DNA of 64,000 bases from Psychrobacter sp. 72-O-c. GTDB lineage: Bacteria > Pseudomonadota > Gammaproteobacteria > Pseudomonadales > Moraxellaceae. The first letter of the stretch is position 1. The number at the start of each line of letters is the position of its first letter. Below, one piece after another: positions 27,635 through 35,725 of the stretch. The translations under genes were made by a program, and so were the position numbers. The notes under the pieces were generated by a model. That model saw nothing but the letters and a program-made list of their open reading frames with translations, ran no database searches and was not told the origin of the DNA. The stretch is taken from positions 1 through 64,000 of the forward strand of contig NZ_CAJHBI010000014.1 in assembly GCF_904846605.1 (NCBI RefSeq), written 5' to 3'.

Positions 27635-29110
27635 ATGGCTGTGTCGATACACCGATTGGATTATAAAAGCCTCTCTGAAAAAATTTTTGAGTGGCGTGCA
27701 GCGGATAGAGCATCGCTGTTGGCCTTGTTTATGGTGATGGAAGTCTCATTACATTGGCTATGGTGTTTATTTGTCTGGTTGTGGCAAGATACCTATGGTA
27801 CTTATGTTGATATGGGATTGCTGTATCCGATGTGGATAGGCGTGACACTGATGGGGCTGTTTTTTTGGTGGATGGTGGGTCATCTAGCGCATATAAAAAA
27901 CGACGATAAGTATCTACATCAATGGCAGATTGTGTTAATTACGCTCTATAGTGTTTATATTGCAGTAGTGATTTTGGTGATGGGGCATAGCAGCTTTTTA
28001 TCTGGCGTGTCGCTGGTAGGAGGTGCGATGCTGGGAATGATGTTGGTGCGTCGGCGCTATATTTGGAAAGCTTTTATAGGGCATATTACGGTAATTGTTT
28101 TGGTGAGCCTTGTCCCTTACTTAGGGATTGATTTACCCAATTTACGGCAACTGACATTTATCTCTATTCCTCTTGATACCTATAGTTATCTGACCTATAG
28201 CGAGGCGACCTCCATTGAAAATACCATGGCCACTTCTATTTTTCAAAATGGTGCGCTGAACTGGGAAAACTTAGATCAACTGCGCTTATCTTCAGCATTT
28301 TTTTGGCGCTCAACCCACCTATATTTAGCGTTGCCTAAAGCTATTTTTATCGTGTACATGTTCCGTACTTTGTTGTTGATATTAGATAATAGTAAGAATG
28401 AGATCTTAAAACATGCCAATCAAGATGAGCTGACCCAACTCAACAGCCGTCGCTATGGTTTGACCCAAATGCAGCAAGCAATCATGACAGCGACTGACAG
28501 GCAAGATTTTAGCGTTATCTTATTAGATTTGGATCTGTTCAAAGGTGTCAATGACAGTTACGGTCATGAAGTAGGCGATCAGGTTTTGCGAGAAGTGGGA
28601 CAGTCGTTATCCAGTGCTCTGACGGATAAAGCTATTGTTAGTCGCTATGGCGGCGAAGAGTTTTTGATTGTCCTGCCGAACACTATGCATGATAGCGCCA
28701 TGGTTATTACTGAGCAACTGCGGCAAAATATTGCTCAACGTGTGATAAAAGTTGATAATGAGCTTAGCTTTCAAGTTACTGCCAGTCTTGGTTTATACAC
28801 TCTCAATTATGTTGAGCTGGCACGTATTAAGCAGGGATGTGTGACTACGGCTCATTCAGATAACTCTAAATCAGCCAAACTAAAGCGTTCTAAGTCACAG
28901 AAAAATAAACCAACGACCGCACACAGTCTAGATATGTTGCCAATACAATTGCCCAGTGACATTTGTCAGTATCTGATCAGCACTGCCGATAAAGCGTTAT
29001 ATAAAGCCAAAGATAGAGGTCGCAATCAAGTAGTGAGTGCCAATGATCTATTAGCAGAAGGCCATATGGTTAATGCCATTAGTGCTACTAAGTCACGTTA
29101 TGGTACCTGA
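27635..29110 (+). CDS. Membrane-bound diguanylate cyclase (GGDEF)
   Basis: A 491-residue protein. The first ~250 residues contain about six hydrophobic segments with short loops and one longer periplasmic-type loop (about residues 175-230), an unassigned MASE-like sensor. A GGDEF domain follows: DELTQLNSRRYGL (about residue 265), LLDLDLFKGVNDSYGHEVGDQVL and the intact active motif GGEEF at residues 339-343. It should therefore make c-di-GMP. The autoinhibitory I-site (RxxD five residues before GGEEF) is absent, since the corresponding residues are TDKA. A Lys/Ser-rich insertion of ~45 residues (about 400-440) interrupts the domain before its last motif, ADKALYKAKDRGRN. The gene is monocistronic. 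Confidence 0.93.
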   Translation: MAVSIHRLDYKSLSEKIFEWRAADRASLLALFMVMEVSLHWLWCLFVWLWQDTYGTYVDMGLLYPMWIGVTLMGLFFWWMVGHLAHIKNDDKYLHQWQIVLITLYSVYIAVVILVMGHSSFLSGVSLVGGAMLGMMLVRRRYIWKAFIGHITVIVLVSLVPYLGIDLPNLRQLTFISIPLDTYSYLTYSEATSIENTMATSIFQNGALNWENLDQLRLSSAFFWRSTHLYLALPKAIFIVYMFRTLLLILDNSKNEILKHANQDELTQLNSRRYGLTQMQQAIMTATDRQDFSVILLDLDLFKGVNDSYGHEVGDQVLREVGQSLSSALTDKAIVSRYGGEEFLIVLPNTMHDSAMVITEQLRQNIAQRVIKVDNELSFQVTASLGLYTLNYVELARIKQGCVTTAHSDNSKSAKLKRSKSQKNKPTTAHSLDMLPIQLPSDICQYLISTADKALYKAKDRGRNQVVSANDLLAEGHMVNAISATKSRYGT

Positions 29111-29190
29111 CAAACAAGCCAGCTAATAAACCAGATGACAAGCAAACCACTTGATAAACAAAGCAATTGATTAACCTAGCATCTCATACT

Positions 29191-30447
29191 TTATCTTACC
29201 GCTGGCGTATGCAGCTGCTGTACTAAGCTGGCTAGAACGCTAGTGGCAAAGCTGCCAGTTGGTAGGCTAAAGCTCAACACCAGCACCTGCTCGTCAACCC
29301 ATTCCCAAGTCATTTCCTCAATTAGTAAGCGCAATGCCCGCCGTTGTGCCTTGATATCGCGCTGTTCTAAACCGACTGCTAGCTGTGTTAATAACCAGCT
29401 TTGTTGCACGATATCTTCTTCAAGTTTGGCGGCCTCGCCACTTATCTTATCGTTACCGATTCCCCATAACACGCCTGTTGGATGAATATCGCCGTCAGAA
29501 AGTCGTGCACGCAAGGTCTCATCTAACTGCTCACTAGAAAATATCGAGCCTGAACCTGCAAGGTTAAATACTTCACCTGCCAGTCCTTTGTCCCAACTGC
29601 CATCATGCACGCGTGCGGCTAAGATATGATTGAATATCAGGCTGCGAGCAGCAGACAATGCCATTGTATTCTGCTCTCGTGGCACACGTTTGCGCTTACC
29701 TTTATCTTTTTTTTGCGTGCGATTGCTCGTTTGCGGAGGCTGAGCAAACAATCTAAGTGCCTCTCTGATATTGTTACCACTATGACCAAAGCGCTGCGGG
29801 CCAAAGTAATTGGGCACACCATTTTGGCTTATATATTCTAAATGCTGCTGTATTTGTTGTTGATACTCCACCACTGAAGTTTCCGCCTCAAACTGTATAT
29901 CACGTAAAGTAATGATAAATTGATTGGCTCGGTGCGCCCCGCGATTAAGCTTCTTATTATGCCAATGCTGGGTAAGTATCTGTACGGTTTCGTTTTCACC
30001 TAAGTCTGTGGGCAAAAAATCGGTTGTCGGTAATTGCTTTTTTGGTAAGCGTAAGCTAAACCATTGAGTCGTGACCGCATGTCTGTCTTTTAATCCAGAA
30101 TAACCGACATCGCGTGAGGGAATATCTGCCCACTCTGCTAATAGTTTGGCGAGGAACGCAGTATTCATACCTGATTTTTGGATATGCAGCCATAAATGTT
30201 CACCTTCACCAGTCAAGTCAAGTGGTAGCACCTCATTAACCACAAAGTCTTCTGCGCTTGTCTTATAAGTGGCTTGCGTCAGCGGCGCTAGCACTGGCTG
30301 TGGCAGCTGAGCGGTATCCGTTATTGCAGCCATATTGAAGTTTGCGATATCTAATGATTCTTGATTCGTTGATTTTCTATTAAGGAATTCTTTATCGGTT
30401 GTTGGTAGAGAGGTGGCAGCAGTAAGATTAAGGTCTTGAGAGGTCAT
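29191..30447 (-). CDS. truD: tRNA pseudouridine(13) synthase TruD
   Basis: A 418-residue pseudouridine synthase modifying U13 of tRNA-Glu. The family hallmarks are TSAEDFVVNEVLPLDLTGEG, the catalytic-site motif GYSGLKDRHAVTTQWF with the nucleophile Asp121, KLNRGAHRANQF, GVPNYFGPQRFGHSGNN and ALSAARSLIFNHILAARV, with a terminal LPTGSFATSVL. It is longer than the usual ~350 residues because of a polar N-terminal extension of about 45 residues and a basic insertion (TQKKDKGKRKRVPRE) before the LSAARS motif. The true start may lie internally at the Met at residue 39. It converges with the GGDEF gene. Confidence 0.95.
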   Translation of the reverse strand: MTSQDLNLTAATSLPTTDKEFLNRKSTNQESLDIANFNMAAITDTAQLPQPVLAPLTQATYKTSAEDFVVNEVLPLDLTGEGEHLWLHIQKSGMNTAFLAKLLAEWADIPSRDVGYSGLKDRHAVTTQWFSLRLPKKQLPTTDFLPTDLGENETVQILTQHWHNKKLNRGAHRANQFIITLRDIQFEAETSVVEYQQQIQQHLEYISQNGVPNYFGPQRFGHSGNNIREALRLFAQPPQTSNRTQKKDKGKRKRVPREQNTMALSAARSLIFNHILAARVHDGSWDKGLAGEVFNLAGSGSIFSSEQLDETLRARLSDGDIHPTGVLWGIGNDKISGEAAKLEEDIVQQSWLLTQLAVGLEQRDIKAQRRALRLLIEEMTWEWVDEQVLVLSFSLPTGSFATSVLASLVQQLHTPAVR

Positions 30448-30672
30448 AAAATAGTCATCTATTATTGTTATCAGGTTTAAAGTAGGATTTAATAAAGGGG
30501 TATGAAAACTATAGCATTGATTGGAGAGTTACGTTTTGCAACGAGGGAGACATACAATAAAACATCTCGCGAGTGGCGTACTTGTTACTATCAATGGATG
30601 TGATTTTTCATTGAATGAAGTTTCAATCAAACATAATAATCAGGCAGCAACTGCCACCGTTAAGGATGACCT

Positions 30673-32325
30673 ATGAGCAACTCAACTATTAGTACTGTCA
30701 CTATTCATAAAGCTGACATACCCAGTGGCGGCATGAAATCGTACAAGCAAGATGATGATAGTATCATTTTAATCACTCGTGACGACAACACATTCCATGC
30801 TTTCGATGGCAAGTGCCCGCATGCTGGGGCAGATTTAGGCGAAGGTCTGCGCTGTGGCAATCGTGTGGTTTGCCCTTGGCATCATGCAACCTTTGATAGC
30901 AGTGATGGGACCTTATTAGAACCCGTAGCAACCGAAGGATTGACTCAATACCAGTTTACCGATAATGGTGATAGTTTAACGGTCGATACGGCGGCGAAAA
31001 TAGACCACACTATTGCTAATGATCAGTTAAAAGAGACTCATACAGTCATTGTTGGCGGCGGTGCAGCTGGATTTATGACCGCACATCATCTACGCAATAC
31101 TGGCTACGGCGGTAAGATTACGTTAATCAGTAAAGATGATAAAGCCCCTTATAACCGTCCGCTGCTATCCAAGGCATTCTTGGCAGGAAATATGCCTGAG
31201 GAAAAACTCCTACTTGGTGGTAGCGACTGGGCGCAGAAAAATAATATTGATTTGTGCTTAAGTCAAACGGTCAGCGAAGTATTGCCCAATGAGCGCACCA
31301 TTATTGTTAGCAGTGAAGCAGAGGAAGATAAAAAACTAAGCGCAGATTTCTTAGTGGTCGCTACGGGTGCTTCTCCTATCGTGCCGCCTATAAAAGGGGC
31401 TAATCTTGATGGTGTCTATACCTTACGTAGTATGGATGATGCCAAACTAATCAAAGCGGCCACACACGATCAGCGTGTGGTCATAATCGGTACCGGATTT
31501 ATCGGTATGGAAGTCGCCTCAGCCCTATCGCAAGCGGGCACGACTGCATCTATAACTGTGATTGGTCAAGACAATCGGGTGATGGGTAATATTGTCTCTG
31601 AAACAGTCAGCAACGCCTTAATCAAACTGCATGAAGATAATGGCATTAAGTTCGTATTAGACGCTACCGTTAATGAGATTACAGGTATTAATAGCAGTGC
31701 TGATGAAAATACTGACAGTACGAAAAATGATACATTCTCACAAGTTGGTGGTGTGACGCTGGCAAATGGTGAGCAGATAGACGCAGATATCGTGATCTTA
31801 GGTACAGGCGTGTCACCGCGTACGGATTTGCTAAGCGAAGTAAACGATCCAGATGGTGTACAAGTTGACAGTCATCTACAGTTACGCGATGGGGTTTATG
31901 CGCTGGGTGATATTGCTAAGGCTTCTGGGCAAATGGGGCGCATGCGTATTGAGCATTGGCGGGTGGCGTTGCAACATGGCTTGGTGACTGCTGCTGCGAT
32001 TTTGAAGGACGATAATGTCAATTCGCTTGATGAGCGCGTACCTTTCTTCTGGACGATGCAGTATGGCAAAAGTTTACGTTACAGCGGTCATGCCAATACG
32101 CCCGATCATAATATCTTGATTGGAACACCAGATACGCTTAATTATATCGAGTATTATTTCGATAATGACGGTGAGAATACTCGCGCAAGTGCTGCCAGTA
32201 CACTAGGCCGTGATAAAGAGTTAGTTGCCTTTGGTGAACTATTGCGCCGTGGTCATGCGCCAACACGCGCACAGATCAATGCTGGGTTTGATATTATTGA
32301 TCAAGCGCATGCATTATCACGCTAG
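30673..32325 (+). CDS. Rieske ferredoxin-FAD reductase fusion (AIFM3-like)
   Basis: A 550-residue cytosolic flavoprotein. Residues 5-105 form a Rieske [2Fe-2S] domain with the ligand pairs C48-P-H50 and C67-PW-H70. From about residue 120 a pyridine nucleotide-disulphide-type reductase follows: FAD motif VIVGGGAAGFMTAHHLRN, PYNRPLLSK, the NAD motif VVIIGTGFIGMEVASAL near residue 273, and YALGDIAKA. The C-terminal domain carries the FWTMQYGKSLRYSGHA segment of ferredoxin reductases. The Rieske-reductase fusion is the AIFM3-like architecture. It probably passes electrons from NAD(P)H to a partner oxygenase or an oxidant, but no partner gene is nearby and the physiological role is unknown. Confidence 0.88.
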   Translation: MSNSTISTVTIHKADIPSGGMKSYKQDDDSIILITRDDNTFHAFDGKCPHAGADLGEGLRCGNRVVCPWHHATFDSSDGTLLEPVATEGLTQYQFTDNGDSLTVDTAAKIDHTIANDQLKETHTVIVGGGAAGFMTAHHLRNTGYGGKITLISKDDKAPYNRPLLSKAFLAGNMPEEKLLLGGSDWAQKNNIDLCLSQTVSEVLPNERTIIVSSEAEEDKKLSADFLVVATGASPIVPPIKGANLDGVYTLRSMDDAKLIKAATHDQRVVIIGTGFIGMEVASALSQAGTTASITVIGQDNRVMGNIVSETVSNALIKLHEDNGIKFVLDATVNEITGINSSADENTDSTKNDTFSQVGGVTLANGEQIDADIVILGTGVSPRTDLLSEVNDPDGVQVDSHLQLRDGVYALGDIAKASGQMGRMRIEHWRVALQHGLVTAAAILKDDNVNSLDERVPFFWTMQYGKSLRYSGHANTPDHNILIGTPDTLNYIEYYFDNDGENTRASAASTLGRDKELVAFGELLRRGHAPTRAQINAGFDIIDQAHALSR

Positions 32326-32352
32326 AGGGTGAGCATTGTAGGAATGACTGTA

Positions 32353-32390
32353 GAGACTGAACTCGTTATCGAGGTCAGTCTCTTATTTTA
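32353..32390 (+). terminator. Intrinsic terminator after the Rieske-FAD reductase gene
   Basis: Stem GAGACTGA / TCAGTCTC (32353-32360 and 32375-32382), extended inward by ACTCG / CGAGG, with a TTAT loop and a T-rich tail. It lies about 30 bases after the stop codon. Confidence 0.8.
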
Positions 32391-32426
32391 TTGTGGATTG
32401 AATACAACCAAAAGCGAGATAATATT

Positions 32427-33005
32427 ATGAATAAAAATGCTTTATTCTTACGGCAAGCCAAATCTGATGATGTTGATGCTCTTAAGCAGTTGTTGGATCG
32501 CTGTTATAGACAAGATGAAGGCTGGACAAACGAATCTGATTTAGTGGGCGGTATTCGTACTTCCACTGACGAGCTCGCTACTGTTATCGCTGACCCTAAG
32601 CACTATGTTTTTCTTTATCCACAGACTGAGACAGGTAATCGTGAGGGACAAGAGACGGGCGAGTTGCTCGGCTGCATTGCTGTCGATATGCAAGACAATA
32701 CTGACAAAAGCAGGGCTTATATAGGCATGTTTGCGGTACATCCGGAGCTGCAGGGGCACGGCGTTGGTCATGAGATATTACAAGCAGCAGAAACCTTTGC
32801 CACGCGACATTTACAGTCTCGCGACCAGCCCAGTTGTCTAACGATGTCTATTTTAAGCCATCGCCCTGAGCTACTGGCTTATTATGAGCGTCGCGGCTAT
32901 AAGCTTACAGGAGTGACTATGCCGTTTCCGGAAGATGGAAACAACGGGGAGCCTAAGCGACAGGATTTACAATTATTAGAGTTAGAAAAGACAGTCGGTA
33001 GTTAA
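32427..33005 (+). CDS. GNAT family N-acetyltransferase
   Basis: A 192-residue acyl-CoA-dependent acetyltransferase. Start at ATG 32427 with GCGAGA upstream; an ATG at 32391 gives an atypical N-terminus. The N-terminal LRQAKSDDVDALKQLLDRCY and the motif-A segment YIGMFAVHPELQGHGVGHEILQAAE (shown in part) with the Q/R-x-x-G-x-G/A pattern QGHGVG at residues ~113-118 are diagnostic. The C-terminal ELLAYYERRGYKLTGVTMP is also typical, as is the bound-substrate loop before it. The substrate cannot be predicted, and no toxin-antitoxin partner is adjacent. Confidence 0.9.
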   Translation: MNKNALFLRQAKSDDVDALKQLLDRCYRQDEGWTNESDLVGGIRTSTDELATVIADPKHYVFLYPQTETGNREGQETGELLGCIAVDMQDNTDKSRAYIGMFAVHPELQGHGVGHEILQAAETFATRHLQSRDQPSCLTMSILSHRPELLAYYERRGYKLTGVTMPFPEDGNNGEPKRQDLQLLELEKTVGS

Positions 33006-33034
33006 TGAATAACAGATAAAAAAACGTGTTTGAG

Positions 33035-33247
33035 TTAACGCCAAAAGTTTTTAAAAGTCATGAATAATCCGATACTCAGCAATATAAATGCCACGATAAT
33101 TAAGCGCTTAAACCAATTAAAGGCGGGCAAGCGCGTGGCATTATCATCAGACATTAGATAAGCGAGCAAGCACATTAAGCTGGCAACTAAGGTCATGATA
33201 CCTAGACCAATTGGTAAAATAAAAAAGTATGCCTGCCACATAGTCAT
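33035..33247 (-). CDS. Small two-helix membrane protein of unknown function
   Basis: A 70-residue protein with two hydrophobic segments (about residues 5-30 and 45-65) separated by a short polar loop (SDDNATRLPAFNW) and ending in a basic KNFWR tail. No family is recognised. It converges with the GNAT gene. ATG at 33247 is preceded by a GAGATG element, a weak ribosome site. Hydrophobic profile and loop charge follow the positive-inside rule, which supports a real protein. Confidence 0.5.
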   Translation of the reverse strand: MTMWQAYFFILPIGLGIMTLVASLMCLLAYLMSDDNATRLPAFNWFKRLIIVAFILLSIGLFMTFKNFWR

Positions 33248-33324
33248 CTCTCAACGGCTTTCATTAATAGCATCATAGCAGTATCGTCATTCTACTGTCA
33301 GTAAACAATAAAATCTGAATAAAT

Positions 33325-33383
33325 AAAAAACCAACTATAGTTTTTAAGTGCTTATTGGCTTATAGAACTATAGTTGGTTTTTT
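33325..33383. terminator. Long inverted repeat, likely bidirectional terminator
   Basis: Arms AAAAAACCAACTATAGTT (33325-33342) and its perfect complement (33366-33383) with a 23-base loop. A and T runs at the outer ends suit termination in both directions. The same motif, ACTATAGTTGG, recurs in part near 34.69 kb and 45.87 kb, so it may be a recurrent spacer element of this genome. Confidence 0.65.
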
Positions 33384-33779
33384 TGTCGTAAAATCCTAAA
33401 ATAAGGGAAAATAATACGATTTATAGATGAAACGGACAAATAATTTTGAAATTAAGTTGGGTTTTATGTGTGATTTGTGTATAGTTAGAGTAATATTTAT
33501 TTTTGAATTACAAATAAATCATTTAAAAACAAAAATTAGTTCATTAGTGAGAGTTAATTTCATATATCACCAATGAATATTTAGCCAGAAGAATCAGTAA
33601 TGACTGTTAATTTGGGTTGAAAAGGTGAAGCTTACTACCAACTCACTGTTGATATGAATACTGTCGTTCTCAAGTCAGGCTCTGCAAAAATATCATATTT
33701 TAATAAACCACCGGCGAATAGTTTGCTACTAAAAAGTTTCATTTTGATTAACCCTTAAAATTTAATACGAGCTGAATAA
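33384..33779. other. AT-rich spacer, possibly with a decayed short gene
   Basis: About 400 bases, very AT-rich in the first half. In the second half an ATG at 33600 opens a frame of 52 codons to a TAA at 33756, broken by a single TGA at 33618. Its peptide (GEAYYQLTVDMNTVVLKSG and onward) has a protein-like composition, so it may be the remnant of a small gene. No family is recognised. It could also be chance. Confidence 0.3.
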
Positions 33780-34151
33780 ATGATGACAAATTTAAAAAAG
33801 TTAGCAGTTGTATTGTTATTGACGCCCATATTAGCAGCTTGTTCTGATGCGCCTTCCAGTAACACCGTTGAAGGATTGATTGAAAGTCAGTATGAGCAGG
33901 CTAGTAGTATGGTGGATAATGCAGTAGCGAGTGCTGGGAACGATGAAATGGCTAACGCTATGAGTGGGATGCTATCAGGGATGATGCCAAAACTTGAAGA
34001 CGTGAGTGATGTTAATTGCGATTCTGCTGATGGTAAAAATACTTACCGTTGTACTGCCCAGATTACCCAAAACATCGGTGGTAATAGCAGTACCAATACC
34101 ACAAATTTTTTAGTATATAAAGTCAACGATGAATGGGTGTTAGGCAACTAA
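33780..34151 (+). CDS. Small putative lipoprotein
   Basis: A 123-residue protein with a typical lipoprotein signal (two initial Met, LKKLAVVLLL, lipobox ILAAC with Cys21). The mature part has a Ser/Ala/Met-rich helical stretch (about residues 30-70) and then a small domain with two Cys (DVNCDS and YRCTAQI) that may form a disulphide, ending VYKVNDEWVLGN. It is like the C-terminal edge of small DUF-type lipoproteins that follow an N-terminal helix. No family is assigned. It is 46 bases upstream of a DUF4870 gene and shares a terminator with it, so they likely form an operon. Confidence 0.7.
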   Translation: MMTNLKKLAVVLLLTPILAACSDAPSSNTVEGLIESQYEQASSMVDNAVASAGNDEMANAMSGMLSGMMPKLEDVSDVNCDSADGKNTYRCTAQITQNIGGNSSTNTTNFLVYKVNDEWVLGN

Positions 34152-34197
34152 AAACCCAATTTAATACTTAGTTTACTTCATAAGGAAATATCTAGTT

Positions 34198-34665
34198 ATG
34201 TCTGATAGTACGCAACAAGACCAAGCACAAGTGAATATGAACGAAGGCGTTGGCACTAGCACTGCTAACAGTAACGGAACGAACATTCAGACTTCTAATG
34301 CTTCTGGTGTTACGCAAGACTCCAAGAATATGGCACTTATAAACTGGTTGGGCTGTTTGTTCTTTAGTTTTATTCCGCCACTGATACTTCTTTTGATAAA
34401 GAAAGACGATGCTTACGTCCAATCCCAAGCTAAAGAAGCATTAAACTGGGTAATAACTTTTTTCGTAACTTATTTCGTGTTATGGATTATAGCTATGGTA
34501 ATTGGGTTTGTTTTGGCATTTGTCTGGGGGCCATTAGCGATGATTCCAATGTTTTTCCTTATGCTGTTCGGCTTCTCACATTTGATATTTTGTGTTATGG
34601 GCGCTATAAAATGCTCTTCTGGACAGAATTTCAAAGTACCTTTTAATTTTCGATTAATTAAATAG
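34198..34665 (+). CDS. DUF4870 family membrane protein
   Basis: A 155-residue protein. The N-terminal ~40 residues are polar and Asn/Thr/Ser-rich. The rest matches the DUF4870 (Tic20-like) pattern: ALINWLGCLFFSFIPPLILL, the charged hairpin KKDDAYVQSQAKEALNW, a second and third hydrophobic segment, and a C-terminal MGAIKCSSGQNFKVPF. Three to four membrane helices are visible. Family function is unknown. An AAGGAA ribosome site lies upstream. It is likely cotranscribed with the preceding lipoprotein gene. Confidence 0.85.
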   Translation: MSDSTQQDQAQVNMNEGVGTSTANSNGTNIQTSNASGVTQDSKNMALINWLGCLFFSFIPPLILLLIKKDDAYVQSQAKEALNWVITFFVTYFVLWIIAMVIGFVLAFVWGPLAMIPMFFLMLFGFSHLIFCVMGAIKCSSGQNFKVPFNFRLIK

Positions 34666-34702
34666 TTTAAGTATTTTTCACTAAAAAACTATAGTTAGAA
34701 TG

Positions 34703-34731
34703 AAAAAGGGTGCCCAAATGGCACCCTTTTT
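34703..34731 (+). terminator. Intrinsic terminator after the DUF4870 gene
   Basis: Perfect 12-base stem AAAAAGGGTGCC / GGCACCCTTTTT with a five-base loop and T-rich tail, about 40 bases after the stop codon. Confidence 0.88.
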
Positions 34732-34760
34732 ATATTCCTCGTACGACTACCAATTTATAG

Positions 34761-34850
34761 TTATCCACTGACTCGCTCTAACATCGGCTTCATAAACTCA
34801 CTAGGATGTGAGTTTTTAGCTTTAGAAAATTCTTCAGGTGTGCTTTCAAA
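34761..34850 (-). pseudogene. Remnant of the 3' end of a uvrA-like gene
   Basis: Read on the minus strand, these 30 codons give ESTPEEFSKAKNSH followed by [13 protein letters not shown] and a stop. This closely parallels the end of the intact UvrA 4 kb away ([14 protein letters not shown], then [16 protein letters not shown]). The nucleotide match is also evident (GCTCTAACATCGG and TTCTTCAGGTGT shared). The reading frame has no upstream continuation because a repeat element begins immediately beyond 34850. It is a diverged paralogue or an old partial duplication rather than a recent copy. Confidence 0.75.
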
Positions 34851-34851
34851 T

Positions 34852-34991
34852 GTAGGGTGCGTTCAACGCACTATTTCAATAGAATCAATTTTTGATTAAC
34901 TTAGCCTATTGTAATGAATTTCTAAAACAGTTATGAGAAGTATTGAATGTGACAGGTGTATTTGATTGTAGATTCGTGGTACGCACCCTAC
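34852..34991. repeat. MITE-like element with inverted ends
   Basis: About 140 AT-rich bases bounded by GTAGGGTGCG (34852-34861) and its perfect inverse CGCACCCTAC (34982-34991). The next few bases inside each end (TTCAACGCAC and GTGGTA) are only partly complementary. There is no coding content. It sits exactly between two gene remnants, which fits a miniature inverted-repeat element or a palindromic intergenic repeat that marks a past rearrangement. No clear target-site duplication is visible. Confidence 0.6.
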
Positions 34992-34993
34992 GA

Positions 34994-35268
34994 ACTGCGG
35001 CGAGGAAAGGCTACAGTTTGCCGTGTCTCTTGCACTCCAAAATTGCTGCTTGATTCTGATTTAGCAAAGCCTTTGATATGGATATCGAACGCATAGTCTG
35101 GCGCATACTTGTGGATGGCTTCGGTAACTTGCGCGCCATACTACATTACCTTTTTGGGTACGCAGCCCAAATTCATGCCAATGCCGCCCAATTGGTTGGC
35201 TTCGATAATGGCGCATTTTTTGCCATAGCTCGCCGCTCGGTTGATTGAGGTAATAGCGCCGCTACCGC
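34994..35268 (-). pseudogene. gor: Decayed N-terminal fragment of glutathione reductase
   Basis: On the minus strand the translation is [17 protein letters not shown], then [20 protein letters not shown] and KKVM, a TAG stop, and YGAQVTEAIHKYAPDYAFDI. This is the FAD-binding and redox-centre region of glutathione reductase (GGSGG.ASINRAA.YG.KCA, ELGGTCVNVGCVPKK, WHAA). The TAG replaces the conserved Trp and the first Cys of the redox pair (TCVNVGC) is lost, so it cannot be functional. The N-terminal ~10 residues and everything beyond about residue 70 are missing. It directly abuts the stop codon of the exporter gene on its upstream side and the repeat element on the other. Confidence 0.82.
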
Positions 35269-35271
35269 GAT

Positions 35272-35724
35272 CTAAACGATAGCACGACGCCTATAAAACA
35301 ACAGTCCAGGAATGGACAAGCCCAGCACCAATCCTGAGGTCACAAATAAGGCCTCAAACAAATAAACCATCATTTGACTAAATAACTCGTCTGAAAAGCC
35401 AAAATAACCAATCTGCACCATACTGACCATCGCCTTGTACGCGGCGATGCCTGGCATCATACAAATGACGCTTGGCGAGATAAGGGCTTTGGGTGGTAGG
35501 GTATATTTTCTAGAAAAATAAACCCCCAAAAAGCTGGCGAGCATCGCCCCAAAAAAGCTGGCAACCACGATATGTATGTGCTGATAGACAAGGACTGTTT
35601 TTAGTCCGAACCCAAAAGCAGTCATGAGCAAACAGGGCAGAATATACCGTTTAGGTACGGTGAACATGAGCGTCCAACCAAGGGTAATAATGCAGGACAG
35701 CACAACGGCTTTAATGAACCACAT
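35272..35724 (-). CDS. Threonine/serine exporter family, small subunit (YjjB / DUF3815 type)
   Basis: A 150-residue membrane protein with four to five hydrophobic segments, matching the C-terminal half of ThrE ([20 protein letters not shown], then [20 protein letters not shown] and [15 protein letters not shown]). The start at 35724 (MWFIKAVV) is chosen since it directly follows the stop of the large subunit gene (TGATATG); a longer frame from 35778 overlaps that gene. The two half-proteins together make the ThrE-type exporter, as in E. coli YjjP-YjjB, where they export succinate-like dicarboxylates or amino acids. The substrate here is not known. The stop codon abuts the gor remnant. Confidence 0.87.
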   Translation of the reverse strand: MWFIKAVVLSCIITLGWTLMFTVPKRYILPCLLMTAFGFGLKTVLVYQHIHIVVASFFGAMLASFLGVYFSRKYTLPPKALISPSVICMMPGIAAYKAMVSMVQIGYFGFSDELFSQMMVYLFEALFVTSGLVLGLSIPGLLFYRRRAIV

Positions 35725-35725
35725 A

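Noticed and set aside
33325..33383. Inverted repeat considered as a phage or integron attachment site.
   Set aside because: It has A and T runs on its outer edges, converging genes to the left and no integrase nearby; a terminator explains it better.
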